Source of the DNA: Betaproteobacteria bacterium
GTDB lineage: Bacteria > Pseudomonadota > Gammaproteobacteria > Burkholderiales > SG8-39
DNA: 64,000 nt
Reading direction: 5' to 3'
NCBI GenBank assembly: GCA_016713125.1
Contig: JADJPT010000001.1
Span: 62,001-126,000 of the forward strand
Position numbers and translations under genes: made by a program
Shown: positions 10,181-20,092 of the stretch, piece after piece
Layout of the letters: every line of letters begins with the position of its first letter
Position numbering within the stretch: position 1 is the stretch's first letter
Notes under the pieces: generated by a model
What the model was told of the DNA's origin: nothing
Database searches by the model: none
Seen by the model: the letters and a program-made list of their open reading frames with translations, nothing else

Positions 10181-11158
10181 TTACTCGGCCTTGATACCCA
10201 CGTCCTTGATGATCTTCGACCACTTCGCCATCTCGGCGCGGATGAACTGGTCGAACTGCTCGGGGGTGGTGCCGACGGGGTCCAACCCCTGCTTCTGGAA
10301 GTTCTCACGCAGATCTGGTGCAGCCAGCGCCTTGTTCACCTCTGCCGCCAGACGATCAACCACGGCCTTGGGCGTTCCCCCGGTGGTCAGCACCCCGTGC
10401 CAGATCCCGGATTCGAATCCCGGGATCGTCTCGCTCACCGTCGGCACATCCGGAGCCAGCGGCGAGCGCTGCTTGCCGGTCACCGCCAACGCCTTCAGCT
10501 TCCCCGACTTGACGTTCTGCAGAGGCAGCACCAGGTTGTCGAAAATCAACGAGACGTTGCCGGAAATCAGATCGGCAAAGGCCGGCGCCGTACCCTTGTA
10601 GGCAATGTGGGTCATGTCGATGCCGGCCATGGACTTGAACAGCTCGCCGGAGAAGTGCTGCGAACTGCCTATGCCACCCGAGGCGAAGTTGAGTTTCCCG
10701 GGGTTCGCCTTGCCGTAGGCAATCAGCTCCTTCAGGTTGGCTGCCGGCACGCCCGGGTTCACCGCAAGCATGTGCGGACCGGTCACGGCCAGCGACACCG
10801 GGGCGATGTCCTTCAGCGTGTCATAGGGCAGCTTGGCAACCAGGTAAGGGTTGGTGGCATGGCCAAAGGCGCACATCACCAGGGTATGCCCGTCCGGTGC
10901 GGCCTTGGCCACGGCGTTGGTGCCGACGATGGCATTGGCCCCGGGACGGTTCTCCACCACCACCGACTGGCCCAGCGAAGCCGCCATTTTCTGCGCGATC
11001 AGGCGCGTCATCAGATCCGTGGCGCCGCCCGGCGCGAACGGCACGATGAAGGTGATGGGTTTGGACGGAAACCCCGCCTGCGCCCAGGCGGGCGCGGCGA
11101 CGGCCGTAAACAGTGCCGCGACGGCACCGACGATCAGTTTTCTTTTTGCATTGCTCAT
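10181..11158 (-). CDS. Bug/TctC-family periplasmic solute-binding protein
   Basis: This periplasmic binding protein belongs to the tripartite tricarboxylate transporter receptor (Bug) family, which is highly expanded in Burkholderiales. The 325 residues have a signal peptide ending AAPAWA (about residue 26). The mature start GFPSKPITFIVPFAPGGATD contains the family PFAPGGATD ligand loop. No tctA/tctB membrane genes are nearby, so it is an orphan receptor, as most Bug proteins are, and the ligand is unknown. It follows the enolase gene at 11181 by 22 bases with a good AGGAGGG ribosome site, suggesting co-transcription. Confidence 0.93.
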   Translation of the reverse strand: MSNAKRKLIVGAVAALFTAVAAPAWAQAGFPSKPITFIVPFAPGGATDLMTRLIAQKMAASLGQSVVVENRPGANAIVGTNAVAKAAPDGHTLVMCAFGHATNPYLVAKLPYDTLKDIAPVSLAVTGPHMLAVNPGVPAANLKELIAYGKANPGKLNFASGGIGSSQHFSGELFKSMAGIDMTHIAYKGTAPAFADLISGNVSLIFDNLVLPLQNVKSGKLKALAVTGKQRSPLAPDVPTVSETIPGFESGIWHGVLTTGGTPKAVVDRLAAEVNKALAAPDLRENFQKQGLDPVGTTPEQFDQFIRAEMAKWSKIIKDVGIKAE

Positions 11159-11180
11159 GCTGCCCTCCTCCAGTGGTCGA

Positions 11181-12335
11181 TCAAACGTATGCCGGCCCTT
11201 CGATGACCGGATGCTTCAGGAAAAACCCCTCATCCACCTCCACGCCCAGGCCCGGCCCTTCCGGGGGACTCACGCAACCATCCTTGTCCACGCTGTACGG
11301 GGTACTGGTCAGCTGGTCGCGGAAGCGACTGCCTTTCGAGGTGTCACCTTCGCAGTACCCCGCGTTGTCTAGCGCACATAGAAAGTGAATGCTCGCTGCC
11401 ATGTTCAAGCCGGAGCTCGAGGTATGCGGGTGGATCTTGAGCTTGTAGGCCGAGGCCATGGCCGCGATACGCAGGCCTTCGGTGATCCCGCCGCACTTGG
11501 ACATGTCTGGCTGCAGCACGGTGATGTAACCGTCCTCCAGAACGCGATTGAACTCGAAACGCGTGTAGTGGTTCTCGCCGGCGGCCAGCGGCACGTTGCC
11601 GTAGGTTGCTGCCATGCCATAGCTGCGATAGTCGTGCGCGGGGAACGGCTCCTCCAGCCAGCCCACGCCGGCCTCTTCATAGCCGGGCATCACGCGGCGC
11701 ACATCCTCGAGCTTGTAGCCGGTGTTGGCGTCGACCAGGATATCGATCTCCGCACCGAACGCCTCGCGCACGGCGAATACCCGCTCCAGATCGCGCGCCG
11801 GACTGTCGCCCACTCTGAGCTTGAGTGCCTTATAGCCCTGCTCAAGGAACTTGCGCGCCTCGGCGACCAGCTCGGCGGGAGGCTGGTAGCCCAGCGAGAT
11901 CCCGCCGGCGTAGGCCGGAATCGGCCTGGCCGCGCCGCCCAGCAGCTTGTACACCGGCCAGCCCGCCGCCTTGCCGCGAATGTCCCACACCGCCATGTCG
12001 ATGCCGGAGAGCGCAAGCGCAGCGGCGGCACCCATGCCGTGGCTGGCGAGTTGCATCTTGTAGACCCTGGCCCAGATGCCGACGTTGTCCGTGGCGTCCA
12101 TGCCGGTGATCAGTTGGCGCAGTGTGGTGTTGATCAGATGCGCGATCGCCCCGGGGCAACGGCCATGGTGCGCCTCGCCCCAGCCGGTGATGCCGCCGGC
12201 GACGACCTTCACGATCACGGCATCGCGCTTGACCGCGCGGCCTATGCCCAGCGTCACGCCGTCGCTGACCGGAAACGAGGTGGGATAGGCAGTGACGGAC
12301 TCGATGGCAAGGGCGGGCTTTGCGGTGGCGGACAT
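11181..12335 (-). CDS. Mandelate racemase/muconate lactonizing enzyme family protein (enolase superfamily, 1)
   Basis: This is a 384-residue enolase-superfamily enzyme. Such enzymes abstract a proton alpha to a carboxylate using a Mg2+ held by three acidic residues. Visible elements are the catalytic strand K172-L-R174, metal ligands in VDAN (D202), LEEP (E228) and GEN (E254), and the dyad-type D277 (QPD) and H304 (HPHTS). The His/Asp pair points to the mandelate racemase subgroup, typically sugar-acid dehydratases or racemases. The second active-site lysine is replaced by arginine. The substrate cannot be named. It is divergent from a second enolase gene at 12423 and co-directional with the Bug gene. 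Confidence 0.88.
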   Translation of the reverse strand: MSATAKPALAIESVTAYPTSFPVSDGVTLGIGRAVKRDAVIVKVVAGGITGWGEAHHGRCPGAIAHLINTTLRQLITGMDATDNVGIWARVYKMQLASHGMGAAAALALSGIDMAVWDIRGKAAGWPVYKLLGGAARPIPAYAGGISLGYQPPAELVAEARKFLEQGYKALKLRVGDSPARDLERVFAVREAFGAEIDILVDANTGYKLEDVRRVMPGYEEAGVGWLEEPFPAHDYRSYGMAATYGNVPLAAGENHYTRFEFNRVLEDGYITVLQPDMSKCGGITEGLRIAAMASAYKLKIHPHTSSSGLNMAASIHFLCALDNAGYCEGDTSKGSRFRDQLTSTPYSVDKDGCVSPPEGPGLGVEVDEGFFLKHPVIEGPAYV

Positions 12336-12422
12336 TGAAATCGCTCTGGCGAAGGGGGAAGAGTTCGCGGATTATGCGCGTCTGCACCAAAGCCAATCCA
12401 ACCAGCCCCACGGAGTTTCGCA

Positions 12423-13562
12423 ATGAAGATCGTCGACGTCATCACGCATCAGCTCTCCTGCAGCGTGGAGAAGCCGTTCACCTCCTCGCGCGGCTGGTGG
12501 TACAAGACCAAGGGAGCACTGGTGGTGGAAGTCATCACCGACGAAGGCATCACGGGCTGGGGCGACTGCTATGGCCCATCGGCCGTGGCCAAGAGCGTGG
12601 TCGACAGCCTGCTCAAGCCATCGGTGATCGGCCAGGATCCGTTCGACGTCGAGGTGATCTGGGAAACGCTCTACAACAAGGTCAAGGACTACGGTCTCAC
12701 CGGCATGACGATCTCCGGCATCTCCGGTATCGACATCGCGCTTTGGGACATCATCGGCAAGGCGGTGAACAAGCCCATCCACAAGCTGATCGGCGGCGCC
12801 TTCCGGACAGATCTAACGGCCTACGCTACGGGGCTTTACTTCACCGACATGAACCGGCTGACTGAAACCGCGGTCGAGGAGGCGCTCGGTTACAAGGAAC
12901 AGGGCTTTCCGGCGGTGAAGATGAAAATCGGACTGGGCTCGATGAAAAAGGACCTGGATCGCATTGCGGCCGTGCGGAAAGCCATCGGCGACGAAATGCT
13001 GCTGATGGTCGACGCCAACCACTGCTACAACGTGCCACAGGCCATCCAGATCGGCAAAGAGATGGAGAAGCTCGGCGTCCACTGGTTCGAGGAGCCCGTC
13101 TCACCGGAAGATCTGGACGGCTACAAGGAAGTCTGCGATGCGCTGGACATGGCGGTGGCCGGCGGCGAGAACGAGTTCACCAAGTTCAGCTTTCGCGAGA
13201 TCATCGGCCGGCGCGCGATGGACATCGTGCAGCCCGACGTCTGCGCCGCGGGCGGAATCACTGAATGCAAGAAGATTGCCGCACTGGCGCAGGCGCATTG
13301 GGTGCAGTGCGTACCGCACGCCTGGGGCACGGCCATCGGCCTCACGGCCACCATGCACTTCCTCGCCTCGCTGCCCGAATGCCCCCCCTGCCTGGTGCCG
13401 CAGCCACCGATGCTGGAGTACGAGCAGACCTACAATCCGTTCCGCGAAGAACTCGGCGGCGACCTGTTCAGCCACCACAAGGGCGTGGTCAAGGTGCCGA
13501 ACGGACCCGGCCTGGGCATCGAGATCAATCGCGAGATCCTGACACGCTACAAAGTCGCCTGA
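12423..13562 (+). CDS. Mandelate racemase/muconate lactonizing enzyme family protein (enolase superfamily, 2)
   Basis: This 379-residue enolase-superfamily enzyme is clearly different from its divergent neighbour. The barrel carries K166-M-K168 (a true KxK pair), metal ligands D197 (VDAN), E223 (FEEP) and E249 (GEN), plus D272 (QPD) and H299 (VPHAWG). With both the KxK and His/Asp bases it fits the mandelate racemase subgroup, likely a dehydratase, racemase or cycloisomerase acting on a carboxylate. The start at 12423 has an ACGGAG ribosome site. The 87-base gap to the other enolase must hold divergent promoters, but no strong consensus is visible there. Confidence 0.88.
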   Translation: MKIVDVITHQLSCSVEKPFTSSRGWWYKTKGALVVEVITDEGITGWGDCYGPSAVAKSVVDSLLKPSVIGQDPFDVEVIWETLYNKVKDYGLTGMTISGISGIDIALWDIIGKAVNKPIHKLIGGAFRTDLTAYATGLYFTDMNRLTETAVEEALGYKEQGFPAVKMKIGLGSMKKDLDRIAAVRKAIGDEMLLMVDANHCYNVPQAIQIGKEMEKLGVHWFEEPVSPEDLDGYKEVCDALDMAVAGGENEFTKFSFREIIGRRAMDIVQPDVCAAGGITECKKIAALAQAHWVQCVPHAWGTAIGLTATMHFLASLPECPPCLVPQPPMLEYEQTYNPFREELGGDLFSHHKGVVKVPNGPGLGIEINREILTRYKVA

Positions 13563-13689
13563 TACGTGCCGCATCCCGCGCGCGACTGCTTGACCGGGTC
13601 GTGCGCGGCAGCGTGAGACAATCGCGCCCCCGATTCGTGTGTGCATCGGCCCCGGGCAAAGTCAGTCCGACGGCGTGCGCCAGGTTCCC

Positions 13690-14913
13690 ATGATCTCCTT
13701 TGCGCGCTACGGCGCGCTGTTCCGCGTTCCCGACCTGAAGGCGATCGCCATCGCTTCGGTGATCGGCCGCCTGCCGATCGGCATCGCCGGCCTGGCCATC
13801 ATGTTGATGATGCAGGCCGCCACCGGCTCCTTCGCAGACTCCGGCATCGCCACCGCCGGCTACATCGGCGGCCTGGCCGCGCTGGCGCCGCTGGTCGGCC
13901 GCCGTATCGATCGGCACGGTCCACGCGGCATGCTCACGCTGTCCATGCTGATCCACCCGGCCGCCATGGCGGGATTGATCGTTTGCGCGCTGCTTCATGC
14001 CCCCAAGCCCCTGCTCGGTCTGGTTGCTTTCGTGGCCGGCGCAAGCTACCCGCCGATCACCGTGTGCATGCGCACTCTGCTGCGTCAGCTGCTGCAGGAC
14101 GACGAGCGCCTGCAGGCCGCGTACTCGCTGGAATCCGTGCTCATCGAAACCATCTTCATCGCCGGTCCGATGCTGGTCGCCCTGTTCGTCGCCATGGCTC
14201 ACCCGGCCGCCGCGGTGGCCTTCGCCGCCCTCTGCGCCGTGCTCGGCACCTGGATGTTCCTGCGTTCGCCAGCCATGCACAGGTGGAAGCTGGAACCCCC
14301 GCGTCATTCCAGCCTGCTCGGCCCGCTGACCACGCCCGGATTCGTGCCCCTGCTGTGCGTGACGCTGTTCTATTGTGCGGGCTTCGGCCTGTTCGAGATC
14401 GGCGTGACCGGCTACGCCGCGGAAAACGGCGCACCCTGGCTGGCCGGAGTGATGCTGGGACTGGCCAGCGTGGGCAGCGCCAGCGGCGCCCTGGCCTATG
14501 GCTCGCGCACCTGGTCCTGGCCGCTCAAACGGCAGTACGTGGTCGCGCTGGCATGCATGGGCGCAGGCTGCGTGGTCCTGTCCCTCTCCGCACACGGCCT
14601 GGTGTTCGCCCTGGTATCGGTTCTGGCGGGCCTGGCCATGTCGCCACCGCTGATCATGCAATCCATGCTGGTGGCACGCATTGCACGCGCCGAGCACGCC
14701 ACCGAAGCGTTTACCTGGAGCACCACTGCATTGCTCGCCGGCGTGGGCCTGGGAATCGCGGCTGGCGGCGCCATCCTGGAATCCCGGGCTTCGTCAGCGG
14801 TATTCCTGGCGGCCGGGATGCTGGCCCTGCTGGCCTGCGCCATCGCCGCCGTGCTGATCCGCACGCAGCGCGCTCCGTCTGCACAGGAGAATTTGCCGAA
14901 TAAGGCAAGTTGA
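13690..14913 (+). CDS. MFS transporter
   Basis: This is a 407-residue major facilitator superfamily protein with about 12 hydrophobic helices and the loop 2-3 signature seen as GRRIDRHGPRGMLTLS. The frame opens 17 codons earlier, but the ATG at 13690 gives a plausible cytoplasmic N-terminus. It lies 127 bases downstream of the second enolase gene on the same strand. By context it may import or export the substrate or product of the enolase enzymes, which is inference only. Confidence 0.85.
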   Translation: MISFARYGALFRVPDLKAIAIASVIGRLPIGIAGLAIMLMMQAATGSFADSGIATAGYIGGLAALAPLVGRRIDRHGPRGMLTLSMLIHPAAMAGLIVCALLHAPKPLLGLVAFVAGASYPPITVCMRTLLRQLLQDDERLQAAYSLESVLIETIFIAGPMLVALFVAMAHPAAAVAFAALCAVLGTWMFLRSPAMHRWKLEPPRHSSLLGPLTTPGFVPLLCVTLFYCAGFGLFEIGVTGYAAENGAPWLAGVMLGLASVGSASGALAYGSRTWSWPLKRQYVVALACMGAGCVVLSLSAHGLVFALVSVLAGLAMSPPLIMQSMLVARIARAEHATEAFTWSTTALLAGVGLGIAAGGAILESRASSAVFLAAGMLALLACAIAAVLIRTQRAPSAQENLPNKAS

Positions 14914-14920
14914 TTGGCGT

Positions 14921-14945
14921 GAAACCCGCTCTGGTGGCGGGTTTC
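14921..14945. terminator. Hairpin between convergent genes
   Basis: GAAACCCGC, a 7-base loop and GCGGGTTTC form a 9-bp perfect stem just after the MFS stop (14913). It has no strong T-run on either side. A second perfect inverted repeat, ATGAAAGT/ACTTTCAT with a 3-base loop (14951-14969), follows and touches the stop of the convergent TRAP gene. Together they probably end both transcripts. Confidence 0.65.
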
Positions 14946-14965
14946 CAGAAATGAAAGTCAAACTT

Positions 14966-17536
14966 TCATGCGGCGGCCAGGCGCAGGCGCTTCCTTTGCA
15001 GGAAGAACACGAAGGCCACCAGCGCGAGTGCCGGTATGTACACCAGGTGTTCGGAGGGCCGCTCGGTCGGCACCTTGATGGCGGCCACTTTCCAGCCCTG
15101 CTCGAAGCCGGACTTCTTCGCGCGGCTGCCGAACTTCACCCCGGTAATCTGCGCCTCGCCGCCCAGCATGGTGAAGCTCAGCCCGGCTTCCGCCAGCCGC
15201 ACGCGCCCCTCACCCTCCTTGGTGAAGCTCACGGCCACCGTCTTGCGTATGTCGTCGCCTTCGACATTGCTGCCCTCGATCACGAACACCATGGGATAGC
15301 CCGGCGGGGTGCTCTTGGCGATCGCGTAGAGGTCCTTGGCCGGCCGATCCTCGTAAGGCGGGTACAGGTGGTCCATGAAGAAATTCGGCCGGAACAGCAT
15401 GAAGGTGGCGAGCAACAGAACGCCGATCTCCCACCAGCGGCAGCGCGTCTGGAACCAGCCCATGGTCGCGGCAGCGAAGGTGAGCGAGGCCGCCAGGCTG
15501 GCGACCACCACCAGCGCCAGTTCGAACCAGCCATGCACGTCGATAAGCAGCAACTGCGGATTGAAGATCCACACGAAGGGCAGCACGATGGTGCGCAAGG
15601 CGTAAGTGAATCCCTGTATGCCGGTCTGAATGGGATCCTCGCCCGAGATTGCCGCGGCTGCGAAAGTGGCCAGACCCACCGGCGGGGTGATGTCCCCCAT
15701 GATCCCGTAGTAGAAGACGAACAGGTGCACGGCGATCAGCGGGATGATCAGTCCGGATTGCGCGCCGAGTTCCACCACCACCGGCGCCATCAGCGTGGCC
15801 ACCAGGATGTAGTTCGCCGTGGTCGGCACCCCCAGGCCCAGCACCAGACAGACAAAAGCCGTGAACAGCAACATCAGGATCACGTTGCCGTACGAGATGA
15901 ACTCGATGAACTCGGTCATGCGAAAACCCAGACCCGTGAGCGTGATGCCGCCGACGATGATCCCTGCCGTGCCGGTGGCAATGGCGATGCCGATCATGTT
16001 CCGCGCACCGTCGTTGAGTCCATCCACCACCTCGCGCAGGCCGCGCTTCAATTCCGCGGAGACCCCGCCCTGCCTGCGGAAGAAAACCGTCAGCGGCCGA
16101 TGCGTGGCCATCAGGCCGATCAGCACGGATGTCGCCCAGAACGCCGCCAGCGCTGGGGACAGTTCCTCGATCATCAGGCACCAGATCAGCGTGCCGATCG
16201 GGATCAGGAAGTGCAGTCCCGCCTTTACGGTCGGCCAGGTCTCCGGCTGCACCGGATTCTCCACGTCGATGTCGGCCGGCAGGTCTGGACATCCGGCCGA
16301 CTGATAGACACACCATAGATAGAGCGCGGCCAGCAGCACAGCCAGCACCCAGGGCGCGCCCGCACCCATCGACTGTTTCACCCCCTCGGCGACGAAATAG
16401 ATCGCGCAGATGGCAACGACCGTGCCGGAGACCCCCAGCCCCCAGGCGGTGACGCGGTCGCGCACGGTCCGGCTGCGCCCGGCCAGCATCGGCTGCATGC
16501 CGAGCTTGAGCGCCTCGAGGTGCACGATGTAGAAAAGCGAGATATAGGACAGCGCCGCCGGCAGAAAGGCGTGCTTGCAGATCTCCGGATAGGGGATGCC
16601 TACGTACTCGACCATCAGGAAGGCCGCCGCCCCCATCACCGGCGGCATGATCTGGCCGTCGACCGAACTCATGGTCTCGATGGCGCCGGCCTTGACCCCC
16701 GTAACCGGCCTTCTTCATCAGCGGTATGGTGAAGATGCCGCCGGACACCACGTTGGACACCGAGGAACCGGAGATCAGCCCGTTCAGGCCCGAGGACACC
16801 ACCGCGACCTTGGCCGGGCCGCCGCGCAGGTGTCCGAGCATGGCGAACGAGACCTGCATCATGTAGTTGCCCGCCCCCGCCTTGTCGAGCATGGCGCCGA
16901 ACAGAACGTAGATGAAGATGAAGCTGGAGGACACGCCCAGCGCCACCCCATAAACGCCTTCGGTGGTCAGCCACTGGTGCGAAAGCATGCGCTCGAAGGA
17001 GGCGCCTTTGTGCGCGAGAACGTCCGGTAGGTACTTGCCGAACAGGATATAGCCGAGAAAGATCAGCGCCAGCACCGTCATCGGCAAACCCACGGCGCGC
17101 CCGCGTTGCCTCGAGCAATAGTAGAATGCCGATCGTGCTGGTCACCAGATCGATCATGATCGGCTTGCCTGGCCGCGTCGCGAGCTCGGCGTAGTAGAGG
17201 ATGAAGTACGCGCCGGCGAAGGCGCCCGCCAGCGCCAGCAGCCAGTCACTCCATGGCACCCTGCTGCGCGAAGAACTCTTCAGCGCCGGATAGGCGAGGA
17301 AGGCAAAGGAACAGCGCGATCCCCAGATGCAGCGAACGCGCCTCGGTATCGTTCAGGATGCCCCATCCCAGGCTGAACGGCAGGGGCGAGGCATACCAGA
17401 GCTGGAACAGCGACCAGCCCACGGCGATGCAGAAGATCAATCCGCCCACGAAGCCGCCGGCTTCGCGTCCTCCGGTGTCCGCGTCGGCTACCAGTTGCTG
17501 AAGATCCGCTTTCGCTTCCTTGACGGCCGTGCTCAT
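14966..17536 (-). pseudogene. TRAP transporter fused permease (4TM/12TM, DUF3394 C-terminus), three frameshifts as read
   Basis: This is the membrane component of a TAXI-type TRAP transporter, in which the small (DctQ-like) and large (DctM-like) permeases are fused. It would use an ion gradient to import solute delivered by the binding protein encoded just upstream. The start is ATG 17536 behind GGGGAGAGAAG. The coding frame jumps three times, each explained by one extra base: in AAA at 17305-17307, in CCC at 17100-17102 and in CCCCC at 16696-16700 (plus-strand letters). Removing them gives one 855-residue protein, the family length, ending in a DUF3394 domain. No other decay is evident, so sequencing or assembly error is likely. 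Confidence 0.85.
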
Positions 17537-17561
17537 CTTCTCTCTCCCCTGAAACGACAAA

Positions 17562-17585
17562 GGGGCGAAACTCGCGTTTCGCCCC
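17562..17585 (-). terminator. Intercistronic hairpin between TRAP binding protein and permease
   Basis: GGGGCGAAA, a 6-base loop and TTTCGCCCC form a perfect 9-bp stem, followed on the minus strand by TTTGTCGTTT. It lies between the stop of the binding-protein gene (17621) and the permease start (17536). Such hairpins often let the abundant binding protein be made in excess over the permease. Confidence 0.65.
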
Positions 17586-17620
17586 CCGGCATGCGGCTGC
17601 GGGTCAGACCCGCCCGCGGC

Positions 17621-18592
17621 TTACTTCAGCCAGCCCTTTTCCTTGTAGTACTTGACGGCTCCGTCGTGCAGGGGCGCGGAGAGTCCATCCTTGATCATGT
17701 TCTCCGGCTTGAGGTGCGCGAGCGCCGGATGCAGTTTCTTGAACTCCTCGAAGTTGTCGAAGGTCGCCTTGACGACCGCGTAGACCGTCTCGGCCGGCAC
17801 CTTGGCCGAGGACACCAGCGTCGCCAGCACCCCATAGGTCCGCGTCTCGGTAGGGTTGTTCGGGTACAGGCCGCCGGGAATGCTGGCGTAGGCGTAGTAC
17901 GGTTTTTCCTTGACCAGCTTGTCCACCGCAGGCCCGGTGACGGATACCAGTTTGGCGCCGCAAGTCGTGGTCGGATCCTGGATGTTGGCCGAGGGATGGC
18001 CGACGCCGTAGAAGAAGCCGTCGATCTTGCCGTCGCACAGGGCCGGACCGTGTTCATCGGCCTTCAGTTCGGAAGCCAATGCGAAATCGCCCATCTTCCA
18101 GCCCATGGCAACCAACAGTTCTTCCATCGAGGCGCGGGTGCCGGAACCCGGGTTGCCGACGTTGAACTTCTTGCCCTTCAAATCGGCAAAGCTGCGGATA
18201 TTGGCTTCCTTGCGCGACAGCACCGTGAAGGGCTCGGGATGCAGGGAGAACACCGCACGCAGATCACCATAAGCGCCCCCCTTGAACTGCGCCATGCCTT
18301 TGGCGGCGTTGTACTGCACATCCGACTGCGACACGCCCATGTCGAGTTCTCCGGCCTTGATGGTGTTCACGTTGAACACCGAACCGCCGGTGGACTCGAC
18401 CGAGCAGCGGATGTTGTGCTGCTTGCGATCCTTGTTCACCAGGCGGCAGATCGCGCCGCCGGCGGCGTAATAGACACCGGTGACGCCACCGGTGCCGATG
18501 GTGACGTACTTCTGCTGCGCCTGGGCAGGCGCCATGGTTGCGAGCAGGCCGCAGGCGGCCAGCGCCGAGGCAATGAGGCTGAGCTTTTTCAT
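17621..18592 (-). CDS. TAXI family TRAP transporter solute-binding protein
   Basis: This is the periplasmic receptor of the TAXI-TRAP system. The 323 residues have a signal peptide (MKKLSLIASALAACGLL, cleavage near APAQA at residue 25). The family signature follows immediately: VTIGTGGVTGVYYAAGGA. Two cysteine pairs (near ICRLVN/IRCSVE and ALCDGK/TTTCGA) could form disulfides in the periplasm. Its ligand is unknown; characterised TAXI proteins bind small carboxylates or amino acids. It is the first gene of a two-gene unit with the fused permease. Confidence 0.93.
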   Translation of the reverse strand: MKKLSLIASALAACGLLATMAPAQAQQKYVTIGTGGVTGVYYAAGGAICRLVNKDRKQHNIRCSVESTGGSVFNVNTIKAGELDMGVSQSDVQYNAAKGMAQFKGGAYGDLRAVFSLHPEPFTVLSRKEANIRSFADLKGKKFNVGNPGSGTRASMEELLVAMGWKMGDFALASELKADEHGPALCDGKIDGFFYGVGHPSANIQDPTTTCGAKLVSVTGPAVDKLVKEKPYYAYASIPGGLYPNNPTETRTYGVLATLVSSAKVPAETVYAVVKATFDNFEEFKKLHPALAHLKPENMIKDGLSAPLHDGAVKYYKEKGWLK

Positions 18593-18669
18593 GCGGACTC
18601 CCAGAATGGTGAGGGCCGGCCATCGGCCGGATGGAACTAGCTTAACGATTGCCCAGGAGGGCGGCAAGT

Positions 18670-20013
18670 CTAGGCGGCAAGGGCCGCCGACCGCCCCAGC
18701 ACCACATCCAGGGCGCGCGAAAACTTCTCCACGATCTCGTCCAACTGCGACTCGTCGAGGATGAAGGGTGGGGCGAACAGCACATGATCCCCCTGCACTC
18801 CGTCCACGGTCCCGCCCATCGGATAACAAAGCAACCCCTGGTTCAAGGCCTCTTTCTTCAGGCGCGCATTGATCTTCAACCCGGCATCGAACGCGCGCTT
18901 GCCGGCACGATCCTCGACGATTTCCAGGGCGCGAAACAGGCCGCGACCGCGAATCTCGCCTATGTGCGGATGCTCGCCGAAGGCTGCGCTGAGCCGGCGC
19001 TCGAAGGCCCGGCCCAGGGGTGCCACACGTGCGAGCACGCCGTCCTCGTGCAGGCGCTTCTGCACCGCCAGCGCGCCGGCGCACGCGCTGGCATGGCCCA
19101 GATAGGTATGCCCATGCTGAAAGAATCCGCTGCCCCCGGTGATGGCGTCGAAGACCTTGCGTGAGGCGAGCACAGCGCCGATGGGCTGGTAACCCGCCCC
19201 CAAACCCTTGGCGATGGTGACCAGATCGGGAACGACACCCTCTTCCTCGAAAGCATAAAGCGACCCGCAACGGCCCATGCCGCACATGACCTCGTCCAGG
19301 ATCAGCAGCACCCCGTGCCGATCGCAGACCTCGCGCACCCGCTTCAGGTAGCCTGGCGCGGGGGTTACTGCACCCAGCGTGGCCCCGCCCACGGTCTCCG
19401 CCACGAAGGCGATCACGCTGTCTTCGCCCAGACGCAGGATTTCCGACTCGAGCTCCGCCGCCCAACGTTCGCCGTAGGCCGCCCCTGTCTCGCCGGCGCT
19501 CTTGCCGCGATATTCGTAGCACGCCGATACATGGGAGACCGGAATCAGCAAGGGCTCAAACTGCCTCCTGCGTCCCATGTTGCCGCCAACCGCCAGTGCG
19601 CCAAGCGTGTTGCCGTGGTAGCTGCCACGCCGCGCAATCAGGTGGCGACGCTGCGGCTGACCGATTTCGACGAAGTACTGCCGCGCCAGCTTGAGCGCCG
19701 CCTCTACGGCCTCCGAGCCTCCGGACACGAAATAGACGCGATCGAACTCCCGCGGAGCGCGGCGGATCAACTCGTCGGCCAGCGCTTCCATGGGCTCGTT
19801 GCTGAAGAACGACGTATGAGCGAACGGCAGGCGCTCCAACTGCGCCCTGATCGCTTCGGTCACCGCCCGGTCGGAGTGACCCAGGCAGGACACCGCGGCG
19901 CCTCCGGACGCATCGAGATAGCGCTTGCCCTCGCGGTCGATCAGGTAGGCACCCTCACCGCGCACGGCGATGGGGTAATCGTTGTGCGGATTGCGATGGA
20001 ACACGTGGCTCAT
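18670..20013 (-). CDS. Class III (omega-type) PLP-dependent aminotransferase
   Basis: This is a 447-residue fold-type I aminotransferase, related to beta-alanine/4-aminobutyrate:pyruvate-type enzymes. Key residues are the PLP-pyridine aspartate in LILDEV (D240) and the Schiff-base lysine in TIAKGLGAGYQPIGA (K269). The phosphate-binding loop VSGGSEAVEAALK and the SYHGNT motif are also present. The amino donor and acceptor cannot be told from sequence. It lies 77 bases upstream of the TAXI-TRAP genes on the same strand, so the transporter might bring in an amine or amino acid used here, which is inference. Confidence 0.9.
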   Translation of the reverse strand: MSHVFHRNPHNDYPIAVRGEGAYLIDREGKRYLDASGGAAVSCLGHSDRAVTEAIRAQLERLPFAHTSFFSNEPMEALADELIRRAPREFDRVYFVSGGSEAVEAALKLARQYFVEIGQPQRRHLIARRGSYHGNTLGALAVGGNMGRRRQFEPLLIPVSHVSACYEYRGKSAGETGAAYGERWAAELESEILRLGEDSVIAFVAETVGGATLGAVTPAPGYLKRVREVCDRHGVLLILDEVMCGMGRCGSLYAFEEEGVVPDLVTIAKGLGAGYQPIGAVLASRKVFDAITGGSGFFQHGHTYLGHASACAGALAVQKRLHEDGVLARVAPLGRAFERRLSAAFGEHPHIGEIRGRGLFRALEIVEDRAGKRAFDAGLKINARLKKEALNQGLLCYPMGGTVDGVQGDHVLFAPPFILDESQLDEIVEKFSRALDVVLGRSAALAA

Positions 20014-20029
20014 GCGTGCCTCCCAAAGA

Positions 20030-20059
20030 AAGGCCGCCCGACGCTGGCCAGGCGGCCTT
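20030..20059 (-). terminator. Terminator-like hairpin after pckG
   Basis: AAGGCCGCC, a 12-base loop and GGCGGCCTT form a 9-bp stem followed on the minus strand by TTTCTTT. It lies just upstream of the aminotransferase ribosome site (GGGAGG) and downstream of pckG. It either ends the pckG transcript or attenuates entry into the aminotransferase gene. Confidence 0.7.
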
Positions 20060-20092
20060 GAACCTGTCCCGAATGCGGCTTCCGGGAGAATT

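Noticed and set aside
16669..17536. Programmed ribosomal frameshifting in the TRAP permease, and likewise in trkA/trkH
   Set aside because: Several separate breaks in one gene, without slippery heptamers plus pseudoknots, do not fit programmed shifting. Indel errors explain them better.
19993..20008. Additional parS-like site around the CACGTG near the aminotransferase start
   Set aside because: Only the central hexamer matches. The flanking bases do not fit the parS consensus, unlike the two sites near mnmG.
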